A stretch of DNA of 56,690 nucleotides, taken from positions 1 through 56,690 of the forward strand of contig JAIRTL010000110.1 in NCBI GenBank assembly GCA_031254915.1, in the 5' to 3' direction. Numbering within the stretch: position 1 is the stretch's first letter; the number at the start of each line of letters is the position of its first letter. Both the position numbers and the translations under genes were made by a program. The notes beneath the pieces were generated by a model that worked only from the letters and a program-made list of their open reading frames with translations, was not told where the DNA came from and made no database searches. This document shows positions 1-8,651 of this stretch, in pieces. The DNA is from Planctomycetota bacterium. GTDB lineage: Bacteria; Planctomycetota; SZUA-567.

Positions 1-1
1 A

Positions 2-217
2 AAATACGATACCGACTTGACCGACGCCGAATGGGCGGTTTTCGAGAAGACGATGCAGGATATCCGCAAGTCTCCCAGAGGTCGCAATCCGGGCGTCCGG
101 CCGAACCCCGTCCATGTCGCGTTTTCCCTTGGGAACAGCGCCGCGCGCGGCCCGCTTCCAGAACAACAACGGAAGGATAAGTTGTGTAACCGTATATCGG
201 GCAAGCGTAACGGATGA
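2..217 (+). pseudogene. N-terminal remnant of an IS5-like transposase
   Basis: The frame open from base 2 begins KYDTDLTDAEWAVFEK, which matches the usual first residues of IS5/IS4-group transposases ('YPxDLTDAEWALIEPLL'). After about 30 residues the similarity fades into RGRNPG and unrelated sequence, and the frame stops at 217. No catalytic DDE region follows within the next kilobase, so only the start of the gene is left, or the element is cut by the window edge on its other side. Left edge and strand are set by this one motif; confidence is limited. Confidence 0.4.
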
Positions 218-323
218 TCGGGATCCGTCAAGGAAATCGCGGAAAAGGCCGTTTGGATCCGCACGCAAAGGGTTTTTCGAATCGCCGAAAATGGCGGCCG
301 CTACAATATTCCAAAAAAAAGTC

Positions 324-350
324 TTGATTTTAACAAAACCGATTTATAAT
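324..350 (+). promoter_or_regulatory. Promoter of the DeoR gene with overlapping operator-like motif
   Basis: TTGATT (324-329) and a perfect TATAAT (345-350) are separated by 15 bp, a little short. The spacer and -35 contain the 11-mer TTTTAACAAAA (328-338), which recurs exactly at 1206-1216 in front of the transporter operon. AT-rich T/A tracts of this kind are typical of DeoR-family operators, so autoregulation is plausible; that part is inference. Confidence 0.5.
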
Positions 351-400
351 GTTAAGCCATTACCAAAAAAACCAGGTCATCGAACCTCCGGGGGCACGCT

Positions 401-1177
401 GTGAAAAAAGGCGACCGCCGAAAAAAACATCTTATGGAAATCGTCAAGCGCGAGGGCGCGGTCTCCGTCGCCGAACTTGCGGAGACGCTGGGTGTTTCCT
501 ACATGACGATCAAGCGCGACACCGGGGAACTCGAGGCGCGCAATCTTCTCGAAGTCATAAACGGCGTCGCCGTGTACAACCGCAACGCCGTCTTCGACGG
601 TGACGCCCCGTATTCGCTCGCGCACGCCGGAGTGGCGAGGATAGAGGAAAAGGACCGCATCGGCAGCGCCGCCGCGGCGCTTATCGAGGACAACGACACG
701 ATCATCGTCGACAGCGGCTCGACGACGGAGTTCCTCGCCAAGCATCTTCCCGACGACATCCGCGTCACCATACTCTGCTATTGCATGAATGTGATGGCGG
801 AAGTATACAAACGCGGCAATTGCCGCCTCATCGTCGCGGGCGGCTATTTCCACAAGAATTCCCTTATGTTCGAAAGCCCGGAAGGGCTCGCGCTCATCAA
901 GCGCACCCGCGCCGCCAAGGCGTTCGTCACCGCCAGCGGCGTCAACGCCGAACTCGGCGTCACTTGCGACAACCACTACGAATCGCCGGTCAAGCGCGCG
1001 ATCATCGAGTCGAGCCGGCAGCGCATCCTCCTCGCTGACAGCTCGAAATTCGGCTTGGTCCGCAGCGCCTATTTCGCCGACATGTCCGAATTCAACGTCG
1101 TCGTCACAGATTCCGGGCTGCCCGGGGACTTTGTCAGACTCTTCAAGGAGCTCAATGTCGAGGCGATGGTCTGCTGA
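401..1177 (+). CDS. DeoR-family transcriptional regulator
   Basis: A 258-residue protein of normal DeoR-family length. Residues about 6-58 form the DeoR winged helix-turn-helix (RRKHLMEIVKREG, then VAELAETLGVSYMTIKRD). The rest is a DeoRC sensor domain with the phospho-sugar pocket motif DSGSTTEF at 104-111. Such proteins are usually repressors relieved by a sugar phosphate. The start is a GTG at 401 with GGGGGC upstream; no ATG with a better site exists. It lies 150 bp ahead of a co-oriented ribose-type importer and kinase, whose promoter region shares an 11-mer with its own, so it most likely controls that operon. The exact effector is unknown. Confidence 0.88.
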   Translation: MKKGDRRKKHLMEIVKREGAVSVAELAETLGVSYMTIKRDTGELEARNLLEVINGVAVYNRNAVFDGDAPYSLAHAGVARIEEKDRIGSAAAALIEDNDTIIVDSGSTTEFLAKHLPDDIRVTILCYCMNVMAEVYKRGNCRLIVAGGYFHKNSLMFESPEGLALIKRTRAAKAFVTASGVNAELGVTCDNHYESPVKRAIIESSRQRILLADSSKFGLVRSAYFADMSEFNVVVTDSGLPGDFVRLFKELNVEAMVC

Positions 1178-1205
1178 AGTTTCGCCCGGGGGCATTTTGT
1201 TTCCG

Positions 1206-1236
1206 TTTTAACAAAATCACTGTCTGTTCATCTTTT
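1206..1236 (+). promoter_or_regulatory. Putative promoter and operator of the first sugar-importer operon
   Basis: TTAACA (1208-1213), 17 bp, TCTTTT (1231-1236) is a weak sigma-70-like promoter. The -35 lies inside TTTTAACAAAA (1206-1216), the same 11-mer seen over the deoR promoter. A repressor bound here would block RNA polymerase. Confidence 0.4.
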
Positions 1237-1329
1237 GGTCGCCGTCACAGCGGCGCGGCGGAATGGTCGGCTCCGGCGGGAAGGGGTTCCCGGACGGCGG
1301 CCGCCACTCGAGACGGAGGCGAGGGAAGC

Positions 1330-2316
1330 ATGGCGGAATCAACGGAACGCGGTTGTTCGAGACTTTTCAATCTGCGCGAACTCGGCGTCACCTTGGCGCT
1401 CGTCCTCATCATCATCCTCTTTTCCATTCTCTCGCCGTACTTCTTCAACGTGCCCAATTTCATCAATATCGTGCGCCAGGTCTCGCTTCTGGGCATAATC
1501 GCCATGGGCATGACCATGGTGATCGTCTGTGGCGAAATCGATCTCTCGGTGGGCTCCATCTACGGCGCGGCGGGGATATTCACCGGCGTCATGATGGTGA
1601 GCGGCTTGCCGGTATTGCTGAGCGTCCTCATAGGGCTTCTCGCCGGCGTGCTCTTCGGCGTCGCCAACGGCCTGCTCGTCACCTTTGTGCGCATCCCGGC
1701 GATGATCGTCACCCTCGGCATGATGAACATGGCGCGCGGGCTGGCGCTTATCGTCAGCGGCGGGCGGGTTGTGAACATATCGCCGCGCACCGTCAAGGCG
1801 GACGGTCTCGACTTGTTCCTCTTCATGGGTCAGCGCCGGATCGGGGAAGTGCCGGTGATGAGCATCGTCTTCGTCATCTCCGTTCTCGTCACCTATTTCC
1901 TTTACAACCACACCCTCCTCGGCTTCCGCATGCGCGCCGTCGGCGGCAGCAGGGCGGCGGCGCGGGCGTCCGGGATCAACGACAAACTGGTGAAGATCGC
2001 CGCATTCGGCATAGTCGGCCTGCTCGCGGCGATTGCCGGACAATTGAACATTTCATTCCTCGGCAACGTCCAGGGCACGACCGGCCAGGGAATGGAACTG
2101 AACTCGATCGCGGCCGTCATCATCGGCGGCACGTCGCTTTCGGGCGGCGAAGGCACGATTCTGGGCACTTTGATCGGAGTCCTCATCATGGGGGTGCTCA
2201 ACAACGGCATCGTGCTTCTCGGCGTCTCCCCCTTCTGGCAGATGACCATCATCGGCGCCGTCATCGTCGGCGCTGTGGCGATCGATAAATGGACCCGCAA
2301 GGATGGACAGGCATGA
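1330..2316 (+). CDS. Ribose-type (CUT2) ABC transporter permease
   Basis: A 328-residue inner-membrane permease of the RbsC/BPD_transp_2 family. It is made almost wholly of hydrophobic segments, with the family motif GEIDLSVGSIYG after the second membrane span (canonical GGIDLSVG) and the cytoplasmic coupling segment MRAVGGSRAAARASGI near residue 200. It would form the sugar channel, probably as a homodimer because this operon has only one permease gene. The start ATG follows GGAGGCGAGGGA. The stop overlaps the next start (ATGA at 2313-2316), which implies translational coupling to the ATPase. Substrate cannot be read from the sequence; the downstream ribokinase and RbsD suggest a ribose-like pentose. 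Confidence 0.9.
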   Translation: MAESTERGCSRLFNLRELGVTLALVLIIILFSILSPYFFNVPNFINIVRQVSLLGIIAMGMTMVIVCGEIDLSVGSIYGAAGIFTGVMMVSGLPVLLSVLIGLLAGVLFGVANGLLVTFVRIPAMIVTLGMMNMARGLALIVSGGRVVNISPRTVKADGLDLFLFMGQRRIGEVPVMSIVFVISVLVTYFLYNHTLLGFRMRAVGGSRAAARASGINDKLVKIAAFGIVGLLAAIAGQLNISFLGNVQGTTGQGMELNSIAAVIIGGTSLSGGEGTILGTLIGVLIMGVLNNGIVLLGVSPFWQMTIIGAVIVGAVAIDKWTRKDGQA

Positions 2317-3833
2317 CGCCGCTCATTGAATTTCGCGATCTCGGGAAAAGCTTCCCCGGCGTCCAGGCGCTCAAGGGCGTCAGCTTTTCGATCGGCTATC
2401 CGGATCGGGGCGATGTGCACGCATTGGTGGGCGAGAACGGAGCCGGCAAGTCGACCCTGATGAACATTCTCGACGGCGAATACGCGCCTGACGGCGGAAA
2501 GCTTCTTCTGGAGGGAAAGGAAACGCGCATCCCCAATCCGCACGCCGCCAGGAGGCTCGGCATCGGCGTCGTCTATCAGGAGTTGCGCCTCTGCCCCAAC
2601 CTAACGGTCACGGAAAACATCTTTCTCGGCCGCGAACGCGAGGCGGGCGGCGGCAAGGTGCGCTGGGGACTGATGCGGAACGCCTCCGCCGCGCTCCTCC
2701 ACCGGCTTGGATCGCCCGTGAGCCCGGACAGCCTCGTCCGCACCCTCACCGTCGCCAACCAGCAGGTGGTCGAAATCGCCAGGGCGCTGAGCCTGAATAC
2801 ACGCATCCTCATCATGGACGAACCGACCTCGGCCCTGAGCCTAAAGGAGTCGGAGGCGTTGTTCAAGACGATCCGCGAACTGCGCGCCGGCGGCGTCACC
2901 ATCATCTACATTTCGCACCGGATGGAGGAGATCTTCGCCATCGCCGACCGCATTTCCGTTCTCAGGGACGGAGCGTACCACGGCACGTTCGACCGCGAGG
3001 AGGCGACCCCGGACCGGATCGTTTCCCTCATCGCCGGCCGCGAACTGACGTCGGAACTGGGCTCCGGACGCAAGGCGCAGATCTGCGTCTGCGGACCCGC
3101 GACGGCCGAGAAGAAGGCGGTCCTGAGCGTGCGCAACCTTTCCCGCCCCGGCTGTTTCGAGGAAGTCTCCTTCGACCTGTACGAGCGGGAGATTCTGGGA
3201 ATTTACGGGCTTCAGGGCGCAGGGCGCACGGAGCTGCTGGAAACGCTGTTCGGCCTGGCGTCGAAATGGACCGGCGAAGTCACCGCCTTCGGCCGTCCCA
3301 TCCGCAACGCAAACGCGGCGGAAGCGATCCGGAACGGCTTCGCGATGGTGCCGGAAAATCGCCGCGACAGCGGCATTTTCCCGCGGATGACGATCCTTGA
3401 AAACGTCAATTCCGCCAATCCGAAAACGATGAGCGGCGCCTTCGGCGTGCTTCGCCGCAACAAGATGCGGGAAGTGTTCAAGGACTCCCAACGCAGCCTG
3501 TCCATCAAGACGTCGTCCGAGCGGCAACTGGTCAGGAACCTCTCCGGCGGCAACCAGCAGAAGGTCGTCATCGCCAGGTGGCTGGCCGCCGGCCCGCGCA
3601 TCCTCCTCGTCGACGAGCCGACGCGCGGGATCGACGTCGGTGCCAAGTCGGAAATTTTCAGCATCATCAAGAATCTGCGCGACCAGGGTTTGTCCGTGAT
3701 CATCGTTTCCTCCGAATTGGCGGAGATCGTTTCCGAATCGGACCGCGTCCTCGTCATGCGTCACGGAAAGCTGGTGACCTGCCTCGAGGACGGGGATATT
3801 TGCCGGGAAGGAATAATGCGGCACGCGCTGTGA
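2313..3833 (+). CDS. Ribose-type ABC transporter ATP-binding protein, two nucleotide-binding domains
   Basis: A 506-residue RbsA/MglA-like ATPase with two fused ABC domains. Domain 1 has Walker A GENGAGKST (40-48) and Walker B ILIMDEPTSALS. Its signature is replaced by the family-typical VANQQVVEIARAL. Domain 2 has the usual degenerate Walker A GLQGAGRTELLE, a good signature LSGGNQQKV and DEPTRGIDVGAK. It powers the preceding permease. The frame is open upstream to 2289, but the ATG at 2313 overlaps the permease stop and starts the conserved MTPLIEF sequence, so it is preferred. The domain 1 Q-loop VVYQELRLCPNLTV is intact. Confidence 0.92.
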   Translation: MTPLIEFRDLGKSFPGVQALKGVSFSIGYPDRGDVHALVGENGAGKSTLMNILDGEYAPDGGKLLLEGKETRIPNPHAARRLGIGVVYQELRLCPNLTVTENIFLGREREAGGGKVRWGLMRNASAALLHRLGSPVSPDSLVRTLTVANQQVVEIARALSLNTRILIMDEPTSALSLKESEALFKTIRELRAGGVTIIYISHRMEEIFAIADRISVLRDGAYHGTFDREEATPDRIVSLIAGRELTSELGSGRKAQICVCGPATAEKKAVLSVRNLSRPGCFEEVSFDLYEREILGIYGLQGAGRTELLETLFGLASKWTGEVTAFGRPIRNANAAEAIRNGFAMVPENRRDSGIFPRMTILENVNSANPKTMSGAFGVLRRNKMREVFKDSQRSLSIKTSSERQLVRNLSGGNQQKVVIARWLAAGPRILLVDEPTRGIDVGAKSEIFSIIKNLRDQGLSVIIVSSELAEIVSESDRVLVMRHGKLVTCLEDGDICREGIMRHAL

Positions 3834-3895
3834 GCGCGGCCGGATTTTGGCGCCCGCTCGGCGGGCAGGGTTTGACCATTTGTGGAGGAGTCAGG

Positions 3896-4834
3896 ATGAA
3901 AAAGACATTGCTTCTCGCGGTTGGGGCTTTCTTCGTGGCGGCGAGCGCCGCCGTCGCCGGGCAGGTGCGGATCACGGTCGTCTACCACGACACCGGACTC
4001 GAATTCGGCCAGGTCATCAAAAACGGCTCCCTGACCGCCGGCAAGGACCTCGGGGCGGAAGTCGAATTCGTCGGCCCCATCGGCATCAAGGTCGATGAAC
4101 AGGTGGCGATCATCGAAAACGCGATCACCAAGAAGGTCGACGGCCTCGCGGTCTCCAACGTCAACGGCGAGGCGCTCAACCCGATGATCGACAAGGCGAT
4201 CGAGGCCGGCATTCCCACCGTCGCCTTCAACTCCGACGCCGACGGCTCCAAGCGCATGGCGTTCTACGGCCAGAACCTGGTCGAGGGCGGCGTCGAACAG
4301 GCCGGCATCCTCGCCAATTACATGGGCGGCAGGGGCAAGATCCTCATCATCACCGGCGAAGCCGCCGCATCCTGGTCGCAGGACCGCGAGAAGGGCGTCC
4401 GCGAAGGCATGAAGGCCTTCCCCGGAGTCGAAATCGTCAACACGATAAGTACCGGCTGGGAAGAACAGAGCCAGTACGCCGCGATCGAAAACGCGATCAT
4501 CGCCAATCCCGACCTGGCCGGCATCGCCTCCCTCGACGCCGCGACCACCCCCGCCACCGGCAGGGCGCTTCTGCGCCTCGGCAAGGCAGGCGCGATCAAG
4601 CACGTCGGGCACGACCTGGTTCCGGAAACGCTCGACAACATCAAGGCCGGCGGCACCAACGCATCCCTGTCGCAGAATCCCTTCCAGCAGGGCTACAAAC
4701 CGGTTGAAGGCCTCTACAAGTACATCGTCGAGAAGACGCCCCTGGCAAGCGTCGACACCGGCATTCTCCGCGTTGACGAAAAGAACATCGACGAATACCT
4801 CAAGAAGCTCGAAGACGGCGAACCGATCGGCTAA
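3896..4834 (+). CDS. Periplasmic sugar-binding protein of the first importer
   Basis: A 312-residue Peripla_BP_4 (ribose/galactose-binding type) protein. Residues 1-22 are a signal peptide (MKKTLLLAVGAFFVAASAAVA) with an AVA-G cleavage site and no lipobox, so the product should be free in the periplasm. The mature part has the two-lobe pattern with VDGLAVSNVNGEAL and LIITGEAAASWSQDREKG. The start at 3896 follows GGAGGAGTCAGG. It delivers its ligand to the permease/ATPase pair encoded just upstream (62-bp gap). It is followed by a large imperfect inverted repeat (4867-4969) that may raise its mRNA level over that of the other subunits. Confidence 0.9.
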   Translation: MKKTLLLAVGAFFVAASAAVAGQVRITVVYHDTGLEFGQVIKNGSLTAGKDLGAEVEFVGPIGIKVDEQVAIIENAITKKVDGLAVSNVNGEALNPMIDKAIEAGIPTVAFNSDADGSKRMAFYGQNLVEGGVEQAGILANYMGGRGKILIITGEAAASWSQDREKGVREGMKAFPGVEIVNTISTGWEEQSQYAAIENAIIANPDLAGIASLDAATTPATGRALLRLGKAGAIKHVGHDLVPETLDNIKAGGTNASLSQNPFQQGYKPVEGLYKYIVEKTPLASVDTGILRVDEKNIDEYLKKLEDGEPIG

Positions 4835-4866
4835 GGCATTTTGGGAAATTCCGTGAATAGGGGATT

Positions 4867-4969
4867 TATACCGAAGCCACTTGAAATTTCGGTTTCTAAA
4901 ACTTATAGCCGCAAGTGCGCACACAGGTTATGATATTGAAAAACCGAATTCCCAGCGCACTCCGGTATA
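4867..4969. repeat. Imperfect inverted repeat after the binding-protein gene
   Basis: Outer arms TATACCG (4867-4873) and CGGTATA (4963-4969) are perfect complements. Inner arms AATTTCGGTTT and AAACCGAATT can also pair. The region is AT-rich compared with its neighbours and has no coding frame. It could be an mRNA-stabilising stem-loop or a small mobile repeat; only one copy was seen. Confidence 0.5.
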
Positions 4970-5113
4970 GGTGCGGGCTCGACCGGCAGCTTTATATCGT
5001 TCAGATCATTGAATGAACAGAACAGACCGCCGCGTCCGGCGGGGCTGGCCGATGCGATGGCCGCCTCCGCGGGCGCGGCGGATGAAGCGGCTCACGCAGG
5101 AAGGATGAACGCT

Positions 5114-6043
5114 ATGCCAGACAACGACAAACCGGCGATCGCGGTGATCGGCAATTACGCGGTCGGCATGACGATAGAATGCGAGCGCTTTCCGCGTCCC
5201 GGCGAAACGGTCAAGGGGCGCAACTTCAACAGCTTTCACGGCGGCAAGGGCTCGAACCAGGCCATCGGCGCGGCCAGGCTCGGAGGCCGCGTGGCGTACG
5301 GCGCGATGCTGGGCATGGACAAGTTCGGCGACGAGGCGCTGGCGATGCTCAAGGGGGAGGGAATCGACGTTTCCTTCGTGAAGCGCACCGACAAGACCTC
5401 CACCGGCGTCGGCCTCATCTACGTCGATGCCGGCGGCGACAACGAAATCGTCATCGGCCTCGGCGGCAGCGAACTGATTTCGCCGGCCGACATCAGAGAA
5501 ATGCGGGACGCCGTCGCCGGCTCGAAAATACTCCTGCTGCAGCTCGAGGCGAACCTCGACGCGGTGGCGGAGGCGATCGCGATGGCGCACGAGCTCGGCG
5601 TGCCGGTCATCCTCAATCCGGCGCCGTTTTCGCCCTTCCCCGACGAGTCGGTGCGGAAAACCACCTACATCACGCCCAATGAAACGGAAGCAACCGCCAT
5701 GCTCGGCCTCGACGACGTGCCGGAAGGGCGCGAGCTAGCCCATCGCCTGCACGGGAAGTTCGGCGTCGCCGCCATCGTCACCCTCGGCGACAAGGGCGCG
5801 TACATCAAGACGGCCGACATCGACCAGGCGGTTCCGGGAATCGCGGTGGAAACGGTCGACTCCACCGGTGCTGGCGACACGTTCAGTTCCGCCCTCGCGG
5901 TCGCGCTCGCGGAGGGCAAGGGGCTCGTGGACGCGGTCAGGTTCGCCAACCACGCGGCCGGGCTGTCCGTCACGGTGAAAGGCGTCGTTGAGTCGATCCC
6001 GTACAGAAAACAGGTCGACGACCTCGTCGCCGTCGGGAAGTAA
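5114..6043 (+). CDS. rbsK: Ribokinase (PfkB family)
   Basis: A 309-residue PfkB carbohydrate kinase. The N-terminal signature FHGGKGSNQA (41-50) and the C-terminal DSTGAGDTFSSA with catalytic Asp (about 249-260) are both intact, as in ribokinase, which makes ribose 5-phosphate from ribose and ATP. The frame is open upstream to 5009, but AGGAAGG at 5098-5104 sits 9 nt before the ATG at 5114 and abuts the ATG at 5105, so 5114 (MPDNDKPAIAVIG) is preferred. It lies between the binding protein and rbsD, so imported sugar is phosphorylated here. Another PfkB substrate such as a deoxyribose is possible. Confidence 0.88.
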   Translation: MPDNDKPAIAVIGNYAVGMTIECERFPRPGETVKGRNFNSFHGGKGSNQAIGAARLGGRVAYGAMLGMDKFGDEALAMLKGEGIDVSFVKRTDKTSTGVGLIYVDAGGDNEIVIGLGGSELISPADIREMRDAVAGSKILLLQLEANLDAVAEAIAMAHELGVPVILNPAPFSPFPDESVRKTTYITPNETEATAMLGLDDVPEGRELAHRLHGKFGVAAIVTLGDKGAYIKTADIDQAVPGIAVETVDSTGAGDTFSSALAVALAEGKGLVDAVRFANHAAGLSVTVKGVVESIPYRKQVDDLVAVGK

Positions 6044-6108
6044 TTCTCGATCATACAGCCAACGCGCCGCCGCGTGGCGTCGATTCGAACGCACTAAGGA
6101 GAAACGAC

Positions 6109-6582
6109 ATGAAAAAAGGACGCATTCTCAACAAGCGGCTCAACCAGATCATCGCCGACATGGGACACGGCGACCTCCTCGTCATTTCCGACGCCGGCTT
6201 CCCGGTTCCGAACGACGAAAAACGCGTTGACCTGGCGATCGAGGCCGACAAGCCGGGCATTTTCGAGATCCTCGACCTTATCGTCAGCGATCTCGTCTAT
6301 GAGCGCTGCATCGTCGCCGAGGAACAGAAGAAGTTCAACCAGCCGCTGTACGGCCAGATTGAGGGGTTGATCGACCGCTGCCCGATTGAAACGCTCCCCT
6401 ACGACGACTTTATGGCGCTGGCCAAATCGAGCGCGAAATACGTGGTGCGCACCGGCGCCCTCGAGCCGTGGGGCAACATCATTCTCTGCTCTGGAATCGA
6501 CGCCCCCGTCTGGTTCCAGAAGCCCGGCGTGATCACCCCCGATTTTTACAAGAAACGCGCATCCTACAAGGAAAAGAAGTGA
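6109..6582 (+). CDS. rbsD: D-ribose pyranase RbsD
   Basis: A 157-residue RbsD/FucU-family protein. The catalytic His20 lies in ADMGHGD, as in Escherichia coli RbsD, and the family segments DAGFPVP and GNIILCSG are present. RbsD interconverts pyranose and furanose forms of ribose so that ribokinase can use the furanose. It is cytoplasmic and usually decameric. The start follows AAGGAGAAACGAC. It lies 65 bp after rbsK, and its stop overlaps the start of the next gene by one base (TGATG). The ribose assignment rests on the rbsK-rbsD pair; FucU-like activity on fucose is the alternative. Confidence 0.88.
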   Translation: MKKGRILNKRLNQIIADMGHGDLLVISDAGFPVPNDEKRVDLAIEADKPGIFEILDLIVSDLVYERCIVAEEQKKFNQPLYGQIEGLIDRCPIETLPYDDFMALAKSSAKYVVRTGALEPWGNIILCSGIDAPVWFQKPGVITPDFYKKRASYKEKK

Positions 6583-7742
6583 TGAACTCACGCCAACGCG
6601 TCAACGCGGCCGTATCGCGCACCCCGCCGGACAGGCTTCCCGTGGACTTTCTCGCCACGACGGAAATCTGGCGCCGGCTTGAGGCGCATTTCGGCCTCAA
6701 GCCGGCGGCGCTCACCGACGACCTGTTTTTCGATCCCGTTTGGGAGAAAATCCTCCGCCGGTTCGAGGTGGATTGCCGCGTCCTTTCCTACGACCAGTTC
6801 TGCAGCCCGCCCCTGGAAAAACTTCCCTACTCGGGAAAGGTGGAGTGGTGGGACGTGGGGAGCCGCTCCACTCCGGCGCGCATGTGGCGGCTCCGGACGG
6901 AAGAGCTTTTCGCGCGGGATATTTTCGGCCGCGTCTTCAGGCGTCAGGACACAGGCACGGCGGTTTACGAGGAAAACGTCGCCGCGCTTCGCGAAGCGGA
7001 AACTGTCGCCGACCTGGAAAAGCATCCGTGGCCGGACGCGTCATGGTTCGATTTTTCCCGCATCCGCGCGGAAGCGGAAAAACTGCATGAAGGCGGCGAA
7101 AAGCATCTCCGCTACCGCATTGGCTCGGTGTTCGAGATCGCCTGGCAACTCCGAGGCATGGACCAGTTCATGATGGACCTCGCGCTTGAGCCGGACATCC
7201 CCGCCTTCATGATGGGCAAAATCGCCGGCGTACTCGCGGAAACGGCCGATCAGGCTCTCTCCGCCGCCGGCGACGCGGTGGACATGGTCTATTTCTACGA
7301 CGACGTCGCTTCGAACAACGGGCTCATGATTTCCGTCGACATGTGGGACGAATTCATCCGGCCGCATCACCAGCGGCTAATCGACGTCGCGCGCAAGCAT
7401 GGCAAAAAAGTCATGTTCCACTCGGACGGTTCCCTGCGCGCCATCATCGACGCCATCATCGACATGGGCGTCGACGTTCTCAACCCGATCCAGCCCAACA
7501 CGGTCAACATGGATCCCGGATCGCTCAAGCGCGATTTCGGCGACCGGCTTTCCTTCCACGGCGGCGTCGACATCGTCGACCTGTTGCCGAAGGGAAGCTC
7601 GACTGACGTCGGCAACGCCGTCCGGTCCATCGCACGCGTCCTCGGCGAGGGCGGCGGGTACGTAATGGCGAGCGCGCACCACATCCAGCCGGATACGCCG
7701 CTCGAAAACGTTCTCGCCATGTACGACATGGCGCTGCGGTAG
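6582..7742 (+). CDS. URO-D-like (MtaA/CmuA-type fold) protein in the ribose operon
   Basis: A 386-residue protein of the uroporphyrinogen decarboxylase superfamily. C-terminal hallmarks are KVMFHSDG, VLNPIQPNTVNMD, LSFHGGVD and a HHIQPDTPLENVLAMYD ending. In corrinoid methyltransferases of this fold zinc is bound by a His-x-Cys; here the equivalent is HSD, so a zinc methyltransferase role looks unlikely. Heme synthesis is also improbable given the operon. It overlaps rbsD by one base and is translationally coupled to it. Many heterotrophs keep such genes beside sugar importers, but the reaction is not established to my knowledge, so no function is assigned. Confidence 0.75.
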   Translation: MNSRQRVNAAVSRTPPDRLPVDFLATTEIWRRLEAHFGLKPAALTDDLFFDPVWEKILRRFEVDCRVLSYDQFCSPPLEKLPYSGKVEWWDVGSRSTPARMWRLRTEELFARDIFGRVFRRQDTGTAVYEENVAALREAETVADLEKHPWPDASWFDFSRIRAEAEKLHEGGEKHLRYRIGSVFEIAWQLRGMDQFMMDLALEPDIPAFMMGKIAGVLAETADQALSAAGDAVDMVYFYDDVASNNGLMISVDMWDEFIRPHHQRLIDVARKHGKKVMFHSDGSLRAIIDAIIDMGVDVLNPIQPNTVNMDPGSLKRDFGDRLSFHGGVDIVDLLPKGSSTDVGNAVRSIARVLGEGGGYVMASAHHIQPDTPLENVLAMYDMALR

Positions 7743-7952
7743 CGGATGGCGAACATCAAAAACTCGAGAGCGCCCCGGCGGCGCGCCGATCAGTCGGCAA
7801 GGGTCGGGGTGCGCCCCGTTTCAGTCGCTGGATGCCGCAGCGCGGCCGGTTCGCCAAACAGGCGCTTGTATCCACGGATGAACTGGCTGAGGCTTTCCTC
7901 CAAAAGTCGACATGCTGGAAGCATTTGTTTAGAGGGCGGTCCCCCGGGAAAC

Positions 7953-7989
7953 GAAAAAGACCCTCCCGGAAAGGGAAGGCCTCTTTTTA
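7953..7989. terminator. Bidirectional terminator between the ribose operon and rpsD
   Basis: AAAAAGA (7954-7960) and TCTTTTT (7982-7988) flank a GC-rich stem (CCCTCCC / GGGAAGG). The A-tract and T-tract let it work for both the plus-strand operon and the converging rpsD. Confidence 0.7.
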
Positions 7990-8009
7990 AGAACGTTCCG
8001 CCGTATGGG

Positions 8010-8609
8010 TTAGCGGCTGTAGAACTCGACCAGCAACTGTTCGTTCACGGGCAGACGGACGTCTTCGCGGACCGGCAACCGGACGATCTTGGCGGTGAGG
8101 GTCTTGCCGTCGACCGCGATCCAGTCGGGGGCGACGTAACCGGACTTGCGATCGACGATGTCCGTAACCATCTTGCGGACGCCGGAGCGGTCGGAAATGG
8201 TGATGGCGTCGCCGGTTTCGACCATGTAGCTGGCGATGTCGACGCGCTTGCCGTTGACGCGGATATTGCCGTGACAGATGAACTGGCGGGCTTGGGCGCG
8301 CGACATGGCGAAGCCGGCGGAGAAGACGGCGTTGTCAAGGCGGCGTTCACAGGCGATGAGGAACGCCTTCGAGGTGTTGCCCTTGGTCCGGCGCGCGATA
8401 TTGAAGAACTTGCGCATTTGGCCTTCGCGCATGCCGTAGTAATACATCACCTTCTGCTTTTCGAGTAGGCGGCGTCCGTATTCCGACTGCTTGCGGCGGA
8501 ACGGTTCCTGCTCGCGCTTGAGGAATGCCTTTTCGACGTTGCTGTTTTCATATATCATAAAGCCGAGACGACGGCAGATTTTCGTCCTGGGTCCAATATA
8601 CCGGCCCAT
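8010..8609 (-). CDS. rpsD: 30S ribosomal protein S4
   Basis: A 199-residue S4. It starts MGRYIGPRTKICRRLGF, and the RNA-binding S4 domain covers roughly 92-155 (ERRLDNAVFSAGFAMSRAQARQFI). Only single cysteines are present in the N-terminal region, so this is the zinc-free form. S4 nucleates 16S rRNA folding and often represses its own synthesis. The ATG follows AAGGAGG. The gene stands alone, away from the rpsM-rpsK-rpoA cluster, as in a number of bacteria. Its upstream region is occupied almost at once by a repeat (8652-8922), so its promoter must lie in or next to that repeat. Confidence 0.96.
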   Translation of the reverse strand: MGRYIGPRTKICRRLGFMIYENSNVEKAFLKREQEPFRRKQSEYGRRLLEKQKVMYYYGMREGQMRKFFNIARRTKGNTSKAFLIACERRLDNAVFSAGFAMSRAQARQFICHGNIRVNGKRVDIASYMVETGDAITISDRSGVRKMVTDIVDRKSGYVAPDWIAVDGKTLTAKIVRLPVREDVRLPVNEQLLVEFYSR

Positions 8610-8651
8610 GCGTTGATTCCTCCTTCAGGGTGACGGCAAAATAAAAGATGC

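Noticed and set aside
7746..8468. Plus-strand frame over the terminator and rpsD
   Set aside because: It is antisense to rpsD, a certain gene, and reads through a terminator hairpin.
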